DNA of 50,906 nt from Blautia sp. (GTDB lineage Bacteria; Bacillota; Clostridia; Lachnospirales; Lachnospiraceae): contig JAFVGK010000181.1 in the NCBI GenBank assembly GCA_017475035.1, forward strand, positions 1 to 50,906, read 5' to 3'. A model generated the notes under the pieces. The model was not told where the DNA came from and ran no database searches. It worked only from the letters and a program-made list of their open reading frames with translations. Position numbers and translations under genes: made by a program. This document shows, piece by piece, positions 16,310-24,039 of this stretch (position 1 is its first letter; the number at the start of each line of letters is the position of its first letter).

Positions 16310-16732
16310 ATGGGTATGAAGAAGGAATGGACATACCGCCGGGGAGACATTTACCTGGCGAACCTGAATCCCTTCAAGGGATCCGAACAAGGAGGCAAGA
16401 GGCCGGTGGTGGTTTTACAGAACAATACCGGCAACCTCCATAGCTCCACGATAATTGTGGCAACGATGACCTCCCACACGTATAAGAAAAAAGACCAACC
16501 GACACATTATCTTCTGCCGCCGGTCGGGAGACTGAAGACGGCCTCGGTGGTGCAGCTGGAACAGATCAAGACAATCGACAAATGCCGGGTGCTGAAATAT
16601 TTTGGCAGGATCCCGGCAGAGCATATGAAGGAAATCAACAGAATCATAAAAATCAGCATGGGGATCATCCGGATCCCGAAGGACTACAGGATATATGATA
16701 CTGAAGACGGAGGTAAAGACGATAATGTTTGA
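16310..16732 (+). CDS. PemK/MazF-family toxin
   Basis: A 140-residue protein with the MazF/PemK fold. RRGDIYLANLNPFKGSEQGGKRPVVVLQN near the start contains the conserved RGDIxxxxLxP and GSEQGGxRP segments, and TASVVQLEQIKTIDK follows. Members are sequence-specific mRNA interferases neutralised by a small antitoxin. No classical MazE or PemI gene lies upstream. The next gene, an HTH protein, overlaps by 8 bp and could serve as an atypical antitoxin. GGAGG precedes the ATG. Confidence 0.85.
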   Translation: MGMKKEWTYRRGDIYLANLNPFKGSEQGGKRPVVVLQNNTGNLHSSTIIVATMTSHTYKKKDQPTHYLLPPVGRLKTASVVQLEQIKTIDKCRVLKYFGRIPAEHMKEINRIIKISMGIIRIPKDYRIYDTEDGGKDDNV

Positions 16733-16958
16733 AGAGAAAATAGCAGAGATGAATCAGGCGGTAATGGAGATGCCGGTACAGTCCGAAGGATTTGATAAAC
16801 GTACATATACAGTGGATGAGATCCAGGACATTCTGGAAATCAGCCGCTCCTCAGCCTACAACCTTGTGAAGAAAAATCTGTTCCGGAGCGTCCGGATCGG
16901 CGGTCATATCCGGATCTCTAAAAAGAGTTTTGATGAATGGCTTGATACACAGTTGTAA
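16725..16958 (+). CDS. Excisionase-type helix-turn-helix protein
   Basis: A 77-residue protein. Residues about 25-75 form a MerR/Xis-type winged HTH (YTVDEIQDILEISRSSAYNL ... RIGGHIRISKKSFDEWL). ATG 16725 is chosen because GGAGG lies 11 nt upstream; a longer in-frame start would lie well inside the toxin gene. The overlap with the PemK toxin suggests translational coupling and a possible antitoxin role. Alternatively it is a directionality factor for the tyrosine recombinase. A terminator follows directly. Confidence 0.75.
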   Translation: MFEEKIAEMNQAVMEMPVQSEGFDKRTYTVDEIQDILEISRSSAYNLVKKNLFRSVRIGGHIRISKKSFDEWLDTQL

Positions 16959-16967
16959 GGATTTGTC

Positions 16968-17004
16968 AAGGATGTCGTTGTGGCTGGCGACATCCTTAAT
17001 TTTT
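16968..17004 (+). terminator. Terminator behind the HTH gene
   Basis: Perfect 10-bp stem AAGGATGTCG / CGACATCCTT (16968-16977, 16988-16997), followed by AATTTTT. Confidence 0.8.
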
Positions 17005-17068
17005 GGACTGGAGTTCGATACGATGACAGCAGGCAAAAGCCAATATCACAGAAAGGAAGGTTGTGGAC

Positions 17069-17317
17069 ATGAGTGAAAAGAAGGAAGCAACGAGCATGTC
17101 TGTCCAGCAGATGGGCCAACTGCTTGGGCTTGGTAAAACCTGCACTTACTGGCTGATTAAAAAGAAGCTGTTTAAGGTGGTTATGGTCGGCGGCAAGATG
17201 CGGATCATGAAGGACAGCTTTGAGGAATGGTACCAAAGCCAGTCACATTACAAGAAGGTACCGCCGGAAGAGGCCAGGAAATGGCCGGAAAGGAGTCGAA
17301 ATGGCATCCATTGTTAA
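17069..17317 (+). CDS. xis: Excisionase-like DNA-binding protein
   Basis: An 82-residue HTH protein (MSVQQMGQLLGLGKTCTYWL ... VGGKMRIMKDSFEEWY), a second copy of the same fold as the gene before it. ATG 17069 is preferred over GTG 17063 because AAGGAAGG then lies 8 nt upstream. Its end overlaps the start of the integrase gene by 17 bp, the usual xis-int coupling in integrative elements. It probably sets the direction of recombination towards excision. Confidence 0.8.
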   Translation: MSEKKEATSMSVQQMGQLLGLGKTCTYWLIKKKLFKVVMVGGKMRIMKDSFEEWYQSQSHYKKVPPEEARKWPERSRNGIHC

Positions 17318-18710
17318 GCGGAAGAAAAAGTATTCCGTCGTCTATTCTTATACCGATGAAAAGGGAAAGAAGCACCAGAAATGGGAGACCTTTGATAACA
17401 ATGCGGACGCAAAGAAGCGCAAAGCGGAGATCGAATGCGAACAGGAAAACGGAACATTTGTGATTCCTACGGCAAAGACCGTGAATGACCTGTTAGATGA
17501 ATATTTTGCCATTTATGGCGTAAATAATTGGGCAATGTCTACATACGAATCGCGGCGCAGCCTCATGAGCAACTATGTGAGGCCGCTGATTGGGGAAATG
17601 CAGCTCTCCGCGCTGAATACACGGGTGATGGATCAGTTCTATAAGAGCCTGCAGAAGGTAAAGCCGGTTATCGTGAATAATGTGCAGCCAAAGAATGAAT
17701 TTCTGACGGCACACACAATCCGTGAGATCCATAAGATCCTGCGCACAGCTTTCAATCAGGCCGTGAAATGGGAACTGATGCCGAAAAACCCGGTTGCCAA
17801 TGCTACACTTCCGAAGGAAGAGCATGTCCCTAGAAACATCTGGACGGCAGATATTCTTTTCAAGGCGCTGGATGCTTGTGATGATGATATGCTTCGTTTG
17901 GCATTGAATCTGGCGTTTTCCTGTTCCCTTCGTATGGGCGAAATGTTGGCACTGACCTGGGATTGCGTGGATATCGAGAAAGAAAGCATTGCTGCCGGCC
18001 GGGCCAATATCTATATAGATAAGGAACTGCAGAGGGTTAATCGGGATGCCATGAATACGCTGGATGAACGCGGCGTTGTCCTGAAGTTTCCTCCTGCCTT
18101 TGCGAGTACCCATACCCGCCTTGTTCTGAAAGAGCCAAAGACCAAAACGAGTATCCGTAGAGTTTTTCTTCCGAAAACAGTGGCGGAAATGCTGGTGGAG
18201 AGGAAGAAAGAAGTGGAAGAACTGAAAGACCTTTTCGGCGACGAGTTCCTCGATTTCAATCTCGTATTCTGCAGCGCAAACGGCAGGCCAGTCGAAAGCC
18301 AGATCATTAACAGAGCCTTTAATAAGCTGATCCGGGAGAACGGGTTTCCAAAGGTGGTCTTCCACTCCATCCGTCATACCAGCATTACTTACAAGCTGAA
18401 GCTGAATGGCGGCGATATGAAATCCGTACAGGGAGACTCCGGTCATGCACAGCTGAAGATGGTGGCGGATGTGTATTCCCATATCATCGACGATGACAGG
18501 CGGCTTAATGCACAGAGGTTTGAAGAGACCTTCTATTCCGGTAAGGGCTCCGGGAATGAAGCAAACGAAACTGGCGGGCAGGTTCAGGCAGCGGAAGCGC
18601 GGGCAGCGGAAGCGGCGCAGAAACAGGAAACCGATCAGGAAGCGTTGATCCGCATCCTGCAGAATCCGGAGATGGCAGCACTCCTGAAAACGCTGGCACA
18701 GAGTTTATGA
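17301..18710 (+). CDS. int: Tyrosine recombinase / integrase
   Basis: A 469-residue site-specific recombinase. An AP2-like arm-binding N-terminus (about 1-60) is followed by a SAM-like core-binding domain (about 65-180) and a catalytic domain with Arg211, His355-x-x-Arg358, His382 and nucleophile Tyr392. All are present. The C-terminal 60 residues are an Ala/Glu-rich extension (QAAEARAAEAAQK) unusual for the family. Start ATG 17301 follows GGAG. The target is presumably the tRNA-Arg gene whose 3' fragment lies at 20922. A terminator follows. Confidence 0.93.
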   Translation: MASIVKRKKKYSVVYSYTDEKGKKHQKWETFDNNADAKKRKAEIECEQENGTFVIPTAKTVNDLLDEYFAIYGVNNWAMSTYESRRSLMSNYVRPLIGEMQLSALNTRVMDQFYKSLQKVKPVIVNNVQPKNEFLTAHTIREIHKILRTAFNQAVKWELMPKNPVANATLPKEEHVPRNIWTADILFKALDACDDDMLRLALNLAFSCSLRMGEMLALTWDCVDIEKESIAAGRANIYIDKELQRVNRDAMNTLDERGVVLKFPPAFASTHTRLVLKEPKTKTSIRRVFLPKTVAEMLVERKKEVEELKDLFGDEFLDFNLVFCSANGRPVESQIINRAFNKLIRENGFPKVVFHSIRHTSITYKLKLNGGDMKSVQGDSGHAQLKMVADVYSHIIDDDRRLNAQRFEETFYSGKGSGNEANETGGQVQAAEARAAEAAQKQETDQEALIRILQNPEMAALLKTLAQSL

Positions 18711-18766
18711 TCTCCGATATACGGAGGCCGAAGAAAACGGCAATTCATCTGAAGATATGCTACATA

Positions 18767-18812
18767 GGGCAGGTTTGACCGATTGCGTTGGTCAGCCTGC
18801 CCTTCTTTTTTT
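18767..18812 (+). terminator. Terminator behind the integrase
   Basis: GGGCAGG-TTTGACC pairs with GGTCAG-CCTGCCC (18767-18780, 18790-18802) with one small bulge, followed by TTCTTTTTTT. Confidence 0.8.
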
Positions 18813-18900
18813 GTTATTGATTGAACCATGAATCCAATGACAAAGGGCTTTTGAAAGGCTATAATTAGGAAAGACATGGCAGGTGCTTATACCACTTTTT

Positions 18901-18930
18901 CTTGACTTTGTCAAGTAGAAAAAGTAGAAT
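18901..18930 (+). promoter_or_regulatory. Promoter and operator of the ImmA/PIN operon
   Basis: TTGACT (18902-18907), 17-bp spacer, TAGAAT (18925-18930). A perfect inverted repeat CTTGAC-TTT-GTCAAG (18901-18915) lies over the -35 box, a good position for autorepression. Confidence 0.65.
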
Positions 18931-18963
18931 AAGAATGAGAAATTATGAAAGGAGGTGTTGAGA

Positions 18964-20130
18964 ATGCCAGGTGTATCTGTAAATGTTCAGCCAGCTATAC
19001 TTGATTGGGCAATGCAAAAAGCTCAGATGGGCAGCGCAAGCAGCTCTGTAATTGACATGATTGCAAAGTGGATCTCTGGCGAAAAGACGCCTACTTTCAA
19101 TCAGATTGAAGATGTCAGCAGAAAAATCAGCATTCCCTTTGGGTATTTCTTTTTGGATGAACCTCCGGTGGAGGAGTGTAAGATCGTTGATTTTCGTACC
19201 ATTGACAGTATTTCTGTCCATAATCCAAGCAGGAATCTAATCGACACCGTTGATCTTATGTCCAGTGTGCAGGAGTGGATGGCAGAATATAATAAAGATA
19301 ATGGGGCATCTAAATATGTTTTTGTTGGCAGCGCCAAGATAAGTGATGGTGTTGCTTTCACGGCAGATGTTATCAGACAAGAATTAGGGTTGAGCCTCAA
19401 TTGGTTTGATGATTTAAGAAGTTCTGCAGAGGCATTTAGAAGTCTGCGGAATTCTATTATGAATCTTGGAGTTCTTGTTATGATGAACGGTGTAGTGGGG
19501 AATAACACTCATCGTACACTTAGTGTGGAAGAATTCAGGGCATTTACTCTTATAGATCTTTATGCACCTTTGATTTTTATTAATTCCCGAGATACTGAAA
19601 ACGGAAAGCTTTTTTCTTTGTTGCATGAACTTGTCCATGTCTGGATAGGCAAAGATAATTTTTATAATGACACATATGGGATATCTCAGAAAGTCAGCAA
19701 GGAGGAGCAATTCTGTAACGCTGTGGCTGCTGAGATCTTGGTTCCAGATTCTATTTTCTCTGCTGAGTGGTCTAAGCAAAGCGGAAGCACGGAACACATT
19801 ATCAGTGAGTTGGGAAAGCGTTTTGTATGTAGCCGATTTGTCTTGCTAAGGAAGGCATTGGATACTGGTAAAATTGATCAAACAGAGTATGGTAGATTGC
19901 TGAAACTGTTTCAAAAGCAGTTTAAGGCGGCACAGGACCAGAGACAAGATAAAGGATCTGGCGGAGGAGATTTTTACCGTACGCTGAGTACTAAGTGGGA
20001 TAAAAGATTCATCCAGGCGTTATATGCAAGTGCTCAGAGCGGTAGAACCCAATATCGAGATGCTTATCGCCTTACAAATACAACCGGTAAGACCTTTCAT
20101 GAACTTGTTGGAAAGGCGGGTGGTATCTGA
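18964..20130 (+). CDS. ImmA/IrrE-type metallopeptidase (COG2856), antitoxin-like
   Basis: A 388-residue protein. The N-terminal ~75 residues form an XRE-like helical region (WAMQKAQMGSASSSVIDMIAKWISGEKTPTFNQIEDVS). The COG2856 peptidase domain has the zinc motif HELVH at 221-225. A C-terminal helical extension follows. AAGGAGG lies 8 nt before ATG 18964. The downstream PIN gene overlaps its stop (TGATG). XRE-COG2856 fused or paired with DUF4411 is a predicted type II toxin-antitoxin arrangement, in which this protein would bind DNA and restrain the PIN nuclease. Whether it also cleaves a repressor is unknown. Confidence 0.85.
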   Translation: MPGVSVNVQPAILDWAMQKAQMGSASSSVIDMIAKWISGEKTPTFNQIEDVSRKISIPFGYFFLDEPPVEECKIVDFRTIDSISVHNPSRNLIDTVDLMSSVQEWMAEYNKDNGASKYVFVGSAKISDGVAFTADVIRQELGLSLNWFDDLRSSAEAFRSLRNSIMNLGVLVMMNGVVGNNTHRTLSVEEFRAFTLIDLYAPLIFINSRDTENGKLFSLLHELVHVWIGKDNFYNDTYGISQKVSKEEQFCNAVAAEILVPDSIFSAEWSKQSGSTEHIISELGKRFVCSRFVLLRKALDTGKIDQTEYGRLLKLFQKQFKAAQDQRQDKGSGGGDFYRTLSTKWDKRFIQALYASAQSGRTQYRDAYRLTNTTGKTFHELVGKAGGI

Positions 20131-20645
20131 TGGCTGAAAAATATCTGCTGGATTCAAACATTTTTATCACACCGCATAGGCTATATTACCCCTTCGATTT
20201 CGCCGAGGGGTTTTGGAATCAATTAGAGGAGAAACTCAAGCTGGATTCCGTAACCGTGTTGGATGTAGTTGTTGCAGAAGTTTCAAAACTTGAAGATGAG
20301 TTATCATCATGGCTTGAGAATCTTGAGGACTTTGAAACGCTGTCAGTGAAATCTCCTGCTATCGTTACGAATTATGGGAAGGTACTCAGCTATGTGCAGC
20401 ACTGTGGATTGTATCGAGAGGAGGCTCTCCGAAATTGGGCAAGAGGAGATATTGCAGATCCCTGGCTAATTGCCGCAGCGATGGACACGGGGGCAGTAAT
20501 CATTACTGCGGAACAGACTGCGGGGACAGGACTTTCGGCACACAACCCTTCGAGGAATGCGAAGCTCCCAGATGTAGCAGCCCATTTTAACATTAAATGT
20601 GAAAACCTGTTTTACTTTATGAGACAGATGAATTTCAAGCTATAA
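20130..20645 (+). CDS. DUF4411 PIN-domain ribonuclease, toxin-like
   Basis: A 171-residue PIN-fold protein. Acidic residues at the expected places are Asp8 (YLLDSNIF), Glu50 and Asp110 (IADPWLIA), followed by VIITAEQ. DUF4411 proteins pair with XRE/COG2856 proteins as predicted toxin-antitoxin modules; PIN toxins usually cut tRNA or rRNA. The one-base overlap of stop and start (TGATG) fixes the start and implies coupled translation. The module lies between the integrase and the attachment scar, a classical place for stabilising addiction modules. Confidence 0.85.
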   Translation: MAEKYLLDSNIFITPHRLYYPFDFAEGFWNQLEEKLKLDSVTVLDVVVAEVSKLEDELSSWLENLEDFETLSVKSPAIVTNYGKVLSYVQHCGLYREEALRNWARGDIADPWLIAAAMDTGAVIITAEQTAGTGLSAHNPSRNAKLPDVAAHFNIKCENLFYFMRQMNFKL

Positions 20646-20921
20646 AACCTATAACGAAAACTTCACGAAGAGGATCATGGAAAGTCCGAAATCCGCGTAT
20701 GATCAGTCATCACGCGGCAGCATTTGTTAGGAAAATTCGGAAACCTGACCTCTTCCCTCTTTTTACATAGCCAGCTAATCGCTTGCTAATTGGACGGTCT
20801 GAGATTAGTCAAAAACAGCCATCATTCGTTAGGAAAATCCGATAAGCTGACCTGTGGAAAATATAGAAAAATCAAGACTTCCAAGCATTATACAGCATGT
20901 GACAATACGAAATTCGGGCTA
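20646..20921. other. Intergenic region before the tRNA-Arg scar
   Basis: No gene is seen. A CCAGCTAATC motif (20771) resembles the CAGCTAAC repeats found 300 bp further on. GGAAAATTC/GGAAAATCC segments are repeated around 20732 and 20832. Confidence 0.3.
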
Positions 20922-20963
20922 CTCCTAAGCGGTAGGTCGGGTGTTCGAATCACCTCGCGGACG
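20922..20963 (+). other. attR: Attachment site: 3' fragment of a tRNA-Arg(CCT) gene
   Basis: The sequence runs from the anticodon loop CTCCTAA through the variable loop AGGTC, a T arm with GGGTG-TTCGAAT-CACCT, and the acceptor 3' strand CGCGGAC plus G. Bases left of the anticodon loop do not pair with the 3' anticodon stem GCGGT, so the 5' half is absent. A tRNA 3' fragment at this orientation, right of an integrase gene, is the duplicated attachment core left by tRNA-targeting elements. The intact tRNA gene should lie at the other end, outside the window or displaced. Confidence 0.75.
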
Positions 20964-20973
20964 TTGATTTTTT

Positions 20974-21027
20974 GAGTGGGAATGTTAGCTGGCTAACAGA
21001 GCATGGCTAAATTTCCACTCTTTTTTT
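20974..21027 (+). terminator. Terminator behind the tRNA-Arg scar
   Basis: GAGTGGGAA (20974-20982) pairs with TTTCCACTC (21012-21020), one G-T, followed by TTTTTTTATT. The loop carries GTTAGCTGGCTAAC, an imperfect palindrome related to the CAGCTAAC repeats. Confidence 0.7.
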
Positions 21028-21058
21028 ATTCAAAAATGGATGGAAATGAGTTGCCTCT

Positions 21059-21143
21059 CAGCTAACACTGTTAGCTGAAAATCGTTCGCCAGCTAACAAA
21101 AACGCCCTTCCAGCTAACATCCCAGAAAGCTCTCTCAGCTAAC
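21059..21143. repeat. CAGCTAAC repeat cluster upstream of the par genes
   Basis: CAGCTAAC occurs at 21059, 21090, 21111 and 21136, and inverted (GTTAGCTG) at 21070 and 20984. The 21059/21070 pair is a perfect palindrome with a 3-nt spacer. The array precedes parB by about 230 bp and looks like a centromere (parS-like) or iteron region. Confidence 0.65.
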
Positions 21144-21202
21144 AAAAGGCATAAGCCTTGTGTTGGGGATGGAAAAGCAGGGTAAAACTTGGACAAGACG
21201 GG

Positions 21203-21256
21203 AAAGCCCGCCTGGATCAGATGACAAAATCGTAATCTGGTCTGGGCGGGCTTTTT
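21203..21256 (+). terminator. Long leader hairpin before the first parB (terminator or attenuator)
   Basis: AAAGCCCGCC (21203-21212) pairs with GGCGGGCTTT (21245-21254), with an inner GATCAGAT/ATCTGGTC stem, then TTTTTC. Placed 120 bp before the TTG start of parB with no gene between, it could regulate the par-rep operon by attenuation. Confidence 0.65.
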
Positions 21257-21377
21257 CTATGTTTTCGACTCCACGCCAGCATAGAAAAGGGCACTATATT
21301 TGGTCGTCAGGCAGACACGGTTACTACTCTTCTACTGACGCTACGGATTTCATAAGCAGAAAGGAGGATCCAATACT

Positions 21378-22238
21378 TTGCCAGATCAAATCATGGAAGA
21401 CGAACGCATCATAGAGATAGAAACAGAACGGCTGCGTACCTTCCAAAATCATCCTTTTAAGATAGCGGATGATCAGCAAATGGCTCAGCTTGTAGAAAGC
21501 ATCAAGCATTATGGGATTTTGACGCCGCTAATAATCAGGCCTCTGCCGGAGGGAGTATACGAGATCATTTCAGGCCATCGCAGGAAGCATGCAGCGGAAC
21601 AGTTGGGATACCGGAAAGTTCCGGTGGTAATCCGGGTTCTGAAGGATGAAGATGCCATCATCTCGATGGTAGATTCGAACCTCCAGCGGGAAAACATTAC
21701 CCCAAGTGAGAAGGCGTTCGCATTGAAGATGAAATACGATGCCATGAAGCGGAAATCAGGACGCAGAAAAAAAGGCCAAATTGACTATCAAATGAAAGGA
21801 AAAAAAACGGTTCAAATTGTAGGTGAAGAATCCGGTGACAGCCCGAAGCAGGTACAGCGATATTTGAAGATCACCGAGCTGATCCCGGAACTGCTTCAAT
21901 ACCTGGATGATCAGAAGCTCTCCTTCAATCCGGCTTTTGAGCTTGCGTTCCTTAAGGAAGAGGAACAGAGGCTGGTGCTCTCTGCCATAGAGTTTACCCA
22001 GTCGGTGCCGTCCCTTTCACAGGCGCAAAGGATTAAGAAACTCAGCCAGGCGGGATCCCTCACCAGAGAAAAGGCACAGGATATTCTCAGCGAGGTCAAG
22101 AAAGGGGAGGTTCATCGAGTCACTTTTAAGAATGAACAGCTTCACAGCTTTTTCCCAAAAACAGATTCTGCTGAAACGATGAAAAGAAAGATCATAGAGA
22201 TTCTGAAAATCTGGTATAAGGATCAGATTGAAGATTGA
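21378..22238 (+). CDS. parB: ParB-family partition protein (first copy)
   Basis: A 286-residue ParB/Noc-type protein. The N-terminal CTPase fold includes SGHRRKHAAEQLG, equivalent to the GERR box, and LQRENITPSEKAFAL. A central HTH region (DSPKQVQRYLKITELI) binds the centromere. The C-terminus is probably for dimerisation. The start is TTG 21378, 10 nt after AAGGAGG; the next ATG is 5 codons in. It is followed by parA after 64 bp. The centromere is likely the CAGCTAAC cluster upstream. Confidence 0.88.
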   Translation: MPDQIMEDERIIEIETERLRTFQNHPFKIADDQQMAQLVESIKHYGILTPLIIRPLPEGVYEIISGHRRKHAAEQLGYRKVPVVIRVLKDEDAIISMVDSNLQRENITPSEKAFALKMKYDAMKRKSGRRKKGQIDYQMKGKKTVQIVGEESGDSPKQVQRYLKITELIPELLQYLDDQKLSFNPAFELAFLKEEEQRLVLSAIEFTQSVPSLSQAQRIKKLSQAGSLTREKAQDILSEVKKGEVHRVTFKNEQLHSFFPKTDSAETMKRKIIEILKIWYKDQIED

Positions 22239-22302
22239 AATAAAAAAACTACTCTTCGACTTTTAAAGCTGACAAATGTTCTGACAGAAGGGAGAACAGA
22301 AA

Positions 22303-23124
22303 ATGGCAAAAGTTATTGCTGTAGTAAATCAGAAAGGCGGCTGCTCAAAAACGACTGTGGTGGCAAACCTGGGTGTCGGACTCTCCAGGAATGGAAAAAA
22401 AGTCTGTGTCATTGACGCAGACCCGCAGGGCAGTCTCACTGCAAGCCTGGGACTCTGCGAAGAAGATGCAAACTGGAATGACTCTTCACATGGGAATCCG
22501 ATCGTAGAAGATACGAGACAAACACTGGCAACTGTGATGATGGATATTATCAACGAGGATTCCTATGATCCTATGGCCTGTATTTTGAGGCATGAGGAAG
22601 GAATCGATTTGGTTCCGGCAAATATAGAACTGTCCGGATTGGAGGTTTCCCTTGCCAATGTGATGAGCAGGGAGATGATCTTGAAGGAATACGTGGATCA
22701 GCTCCGCGATTCTTACGACTACATCCTCATCGACTGCATGCCTTCACTCGGTGTTATGACAATCAACGCATTAGTAGCGGCAGACAAGGTGTTAGTCCCT
22801 GTGCAGGCAGCTTACCTTCCAGTGAAAGGACTTCAGCAGCTCATTAAGACGGTATCGGTTGTCAAGAAAAGGTTAAATAAGAAACTTTCCATGATGGGGA
22901 TCCTGATTACCATGGTGGATTACCGGACGAATTACGCGAAAGACATCACGCAGCTTCTCCGTGACACCTATGGGAACTCTGTTGGTGTTATGGATACGTA
23001 TATTCCATTCTCCGTGAAGGTGGCAGAGGCCAGTGCTGAAGGCGAAAGTGTTTTTAAATATGCTCCAGGCTGCAAAGCAGCGGAAGGATTCAAAAAGCTT
23101 ACGGAGGAGGTTCTGGTGGGATGA
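22303..23124 (+). CDS. parA: ParA-type partition ATPase
   Basis: A 273-residue ParA/Soj ATPase. The deviant Walker A is QKGGCSKTT (residues about 10-18), with the signature Lys, followed by VIDADPQGSLT and Walker B DYILIDCMPSLG. There is no N-terminal HTH, so it is the small (type Ib/Soj) form. It moves ParB-bound DNA over the nucleoid. Its stop overlaps the ATG of the second parB (ATGA), fixing operon structure. Confidence 0.92.
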   Translation: MAKVIAVVNQKGGCSKTTVVANLGVGLSRNGKKVCVIDADPQGSLTASLGLCEEDANWNDSSHGNPIVEDTRQTLATVMMDIINEDSYDPMACILRHEEGIDLVPANIELSGLEVSLANVMSREMILKEYVDQLRDSYDYILIDCMPSLGVMTINALVAADKVLVPVQAAYLPVKGLQQLIKTVSVVKKRLNKKLSMMGILITMVDYRTNYAKDITQLLRDTYGNSVGVMDTYIPFSVKVAEASAEGESVFKYAPGCKAAEGFKKLTEEVLVG

Positions 23125-24038
23125 AGAACAGGATTGGACAGAAAATCAGATTGACAAGCGTAGAGGAAATGCTGGGCGTGACTAACGAAGAATCTGCAAT
23201 GGAGATCAGCCTGGCGAAAATCAGACCATTTAAGGATCATCCATTCAAAGTTCTGGATGACAATAAAATGCAGGATCTTGTAGAAAGTATCCGGGAAAAC
23301 GGCATTTTGACACCAGTGTTAATTCGTCCTGTGGGAAATGATACATACGAGATGGTTTCGGGACATCGTAGGATGCATGCTGCGTCTCTTCTTGAAATGG
23401 ACGCCATTCCAGCTATTATCCGCGAGATGTCGGATGATGAAGCAGTAGTAATGATGGTGGATTCCAACATTCAGAGAGAGGAACTGCTCCCAAGTGAAAA
23501 AGCGTTCGCATATAAAATGAAGATGGATGCGATGAAACGAGGAGGCGGCAGACCGACAAAAGATAATTCGTGCCAAAATGGCACGAATTACCGTGCGGAT
23601 AATGAACTGTCTGATCAAGTGGGTGAAAGTGCGCGACAGGTTCAAAGATTTATCCGTTTAACGGAGCTCATTCCAGAATTACTTGATTACGTTGACAAGA
23701 AACGTATCCAGTTCACTGTCGGAGTAGAAATCTCCTATCTCGATAAAGAGATCCAGCAGTGGGTCTATGAGTATATCAAAGAAAACGGCATTTTGAAATT
23801 GAAACAGGTAACGGCTCTGCGCGAGCAGCTCAAAGATGGCGGTGCCATCACGCAGACAAAGATGATCGCATTATTCCAGGAGAATCAACCGGGAGGCCAG
23901 ATGTCATCCAACTCTAATCTGACGTTTACAGAGAAGAGGCTGCGGCAGTTTTTTCCACCTGAGTATACAGCAGATCAAATGAGGACTGTGATTGAAGACC
24001 TCCTGACAGAATGGAGGCTGAAAGAAAGCGAGGCATAA
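23121..24038 (+). CDS. parB: ParB-family partition protein (second copy)
   Basis: A 305-residue paralogue of the first ParB: ISLAKIRPFKDHPFKV, SGHRRMHAASLLEMD and NIQREELLPSEKAFAYKMKM align with it. The HTH is around EVGESARQVQRFIRLTELI-like residues 165-190. It overlaps parA by 4 bp and precedes repA by 1 bp. Two ParB proteins flanking one ParA may recognise different sites; one might act like Noc or as a silencer. Confidence 0.88.
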   Translation: MKNRIGQKIRLTSVEEMLGVTNEESAMEISLAKIRPFKDHPFKVLDDNKMQDLVESIRENGILTPVLIRPVGNDTYEMVSGHRRMHAASLLEMDAIPAIIREMSDDEAVVMMVDSNIQREELLPSEKAFAYKMKMDAMKRGGGRPTKDNSCQNGTNYRADNELSDQVGESARQVQRFIRLTELIPELLDYVDKKRIQFTVGVEISYLDKEIQQWVYEYIKENGILKLKQVTALREQLKDGGAITQTKMIALFQENQPGGQMSSNSNLTFTEKRLRQFFPPEYTADQMRTVIEDLLTEWRLKESEA

Positions 24039-24039
24039 A

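Larger units (their letters stand above)
3466..20963 (+). mobile_element. Tyrosine-recombinase island ending at a tRNA-Arg scar
   Basis: The right boundary is the tRNA-Arg 3' fragment at 20922-20963, with a tyrosine recombinase 2.2 kb inside. The contents (restriction system, orphan regulators, toxin-like genes) are typical of a defence island. The left boundary is not seen: the region may start at the ABC-F remnant or continue left of the serine-recombinase element. Confidence 0.4.

Noticed and set aside
17493-18482. Minus-strand open frame of 329 codons
   Set aside because: Antisense to the catalytic integrase gene; His/Ile-rich shadow composition and no start signal.
20880-20963. Complete tRNA-Arg gene
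   Set aside because: The bases upstream of the anticodon loop do not pair with the 3' anticodon stem or supply the D arm and 5' acceptor strand, so only a 3' fragment is present.
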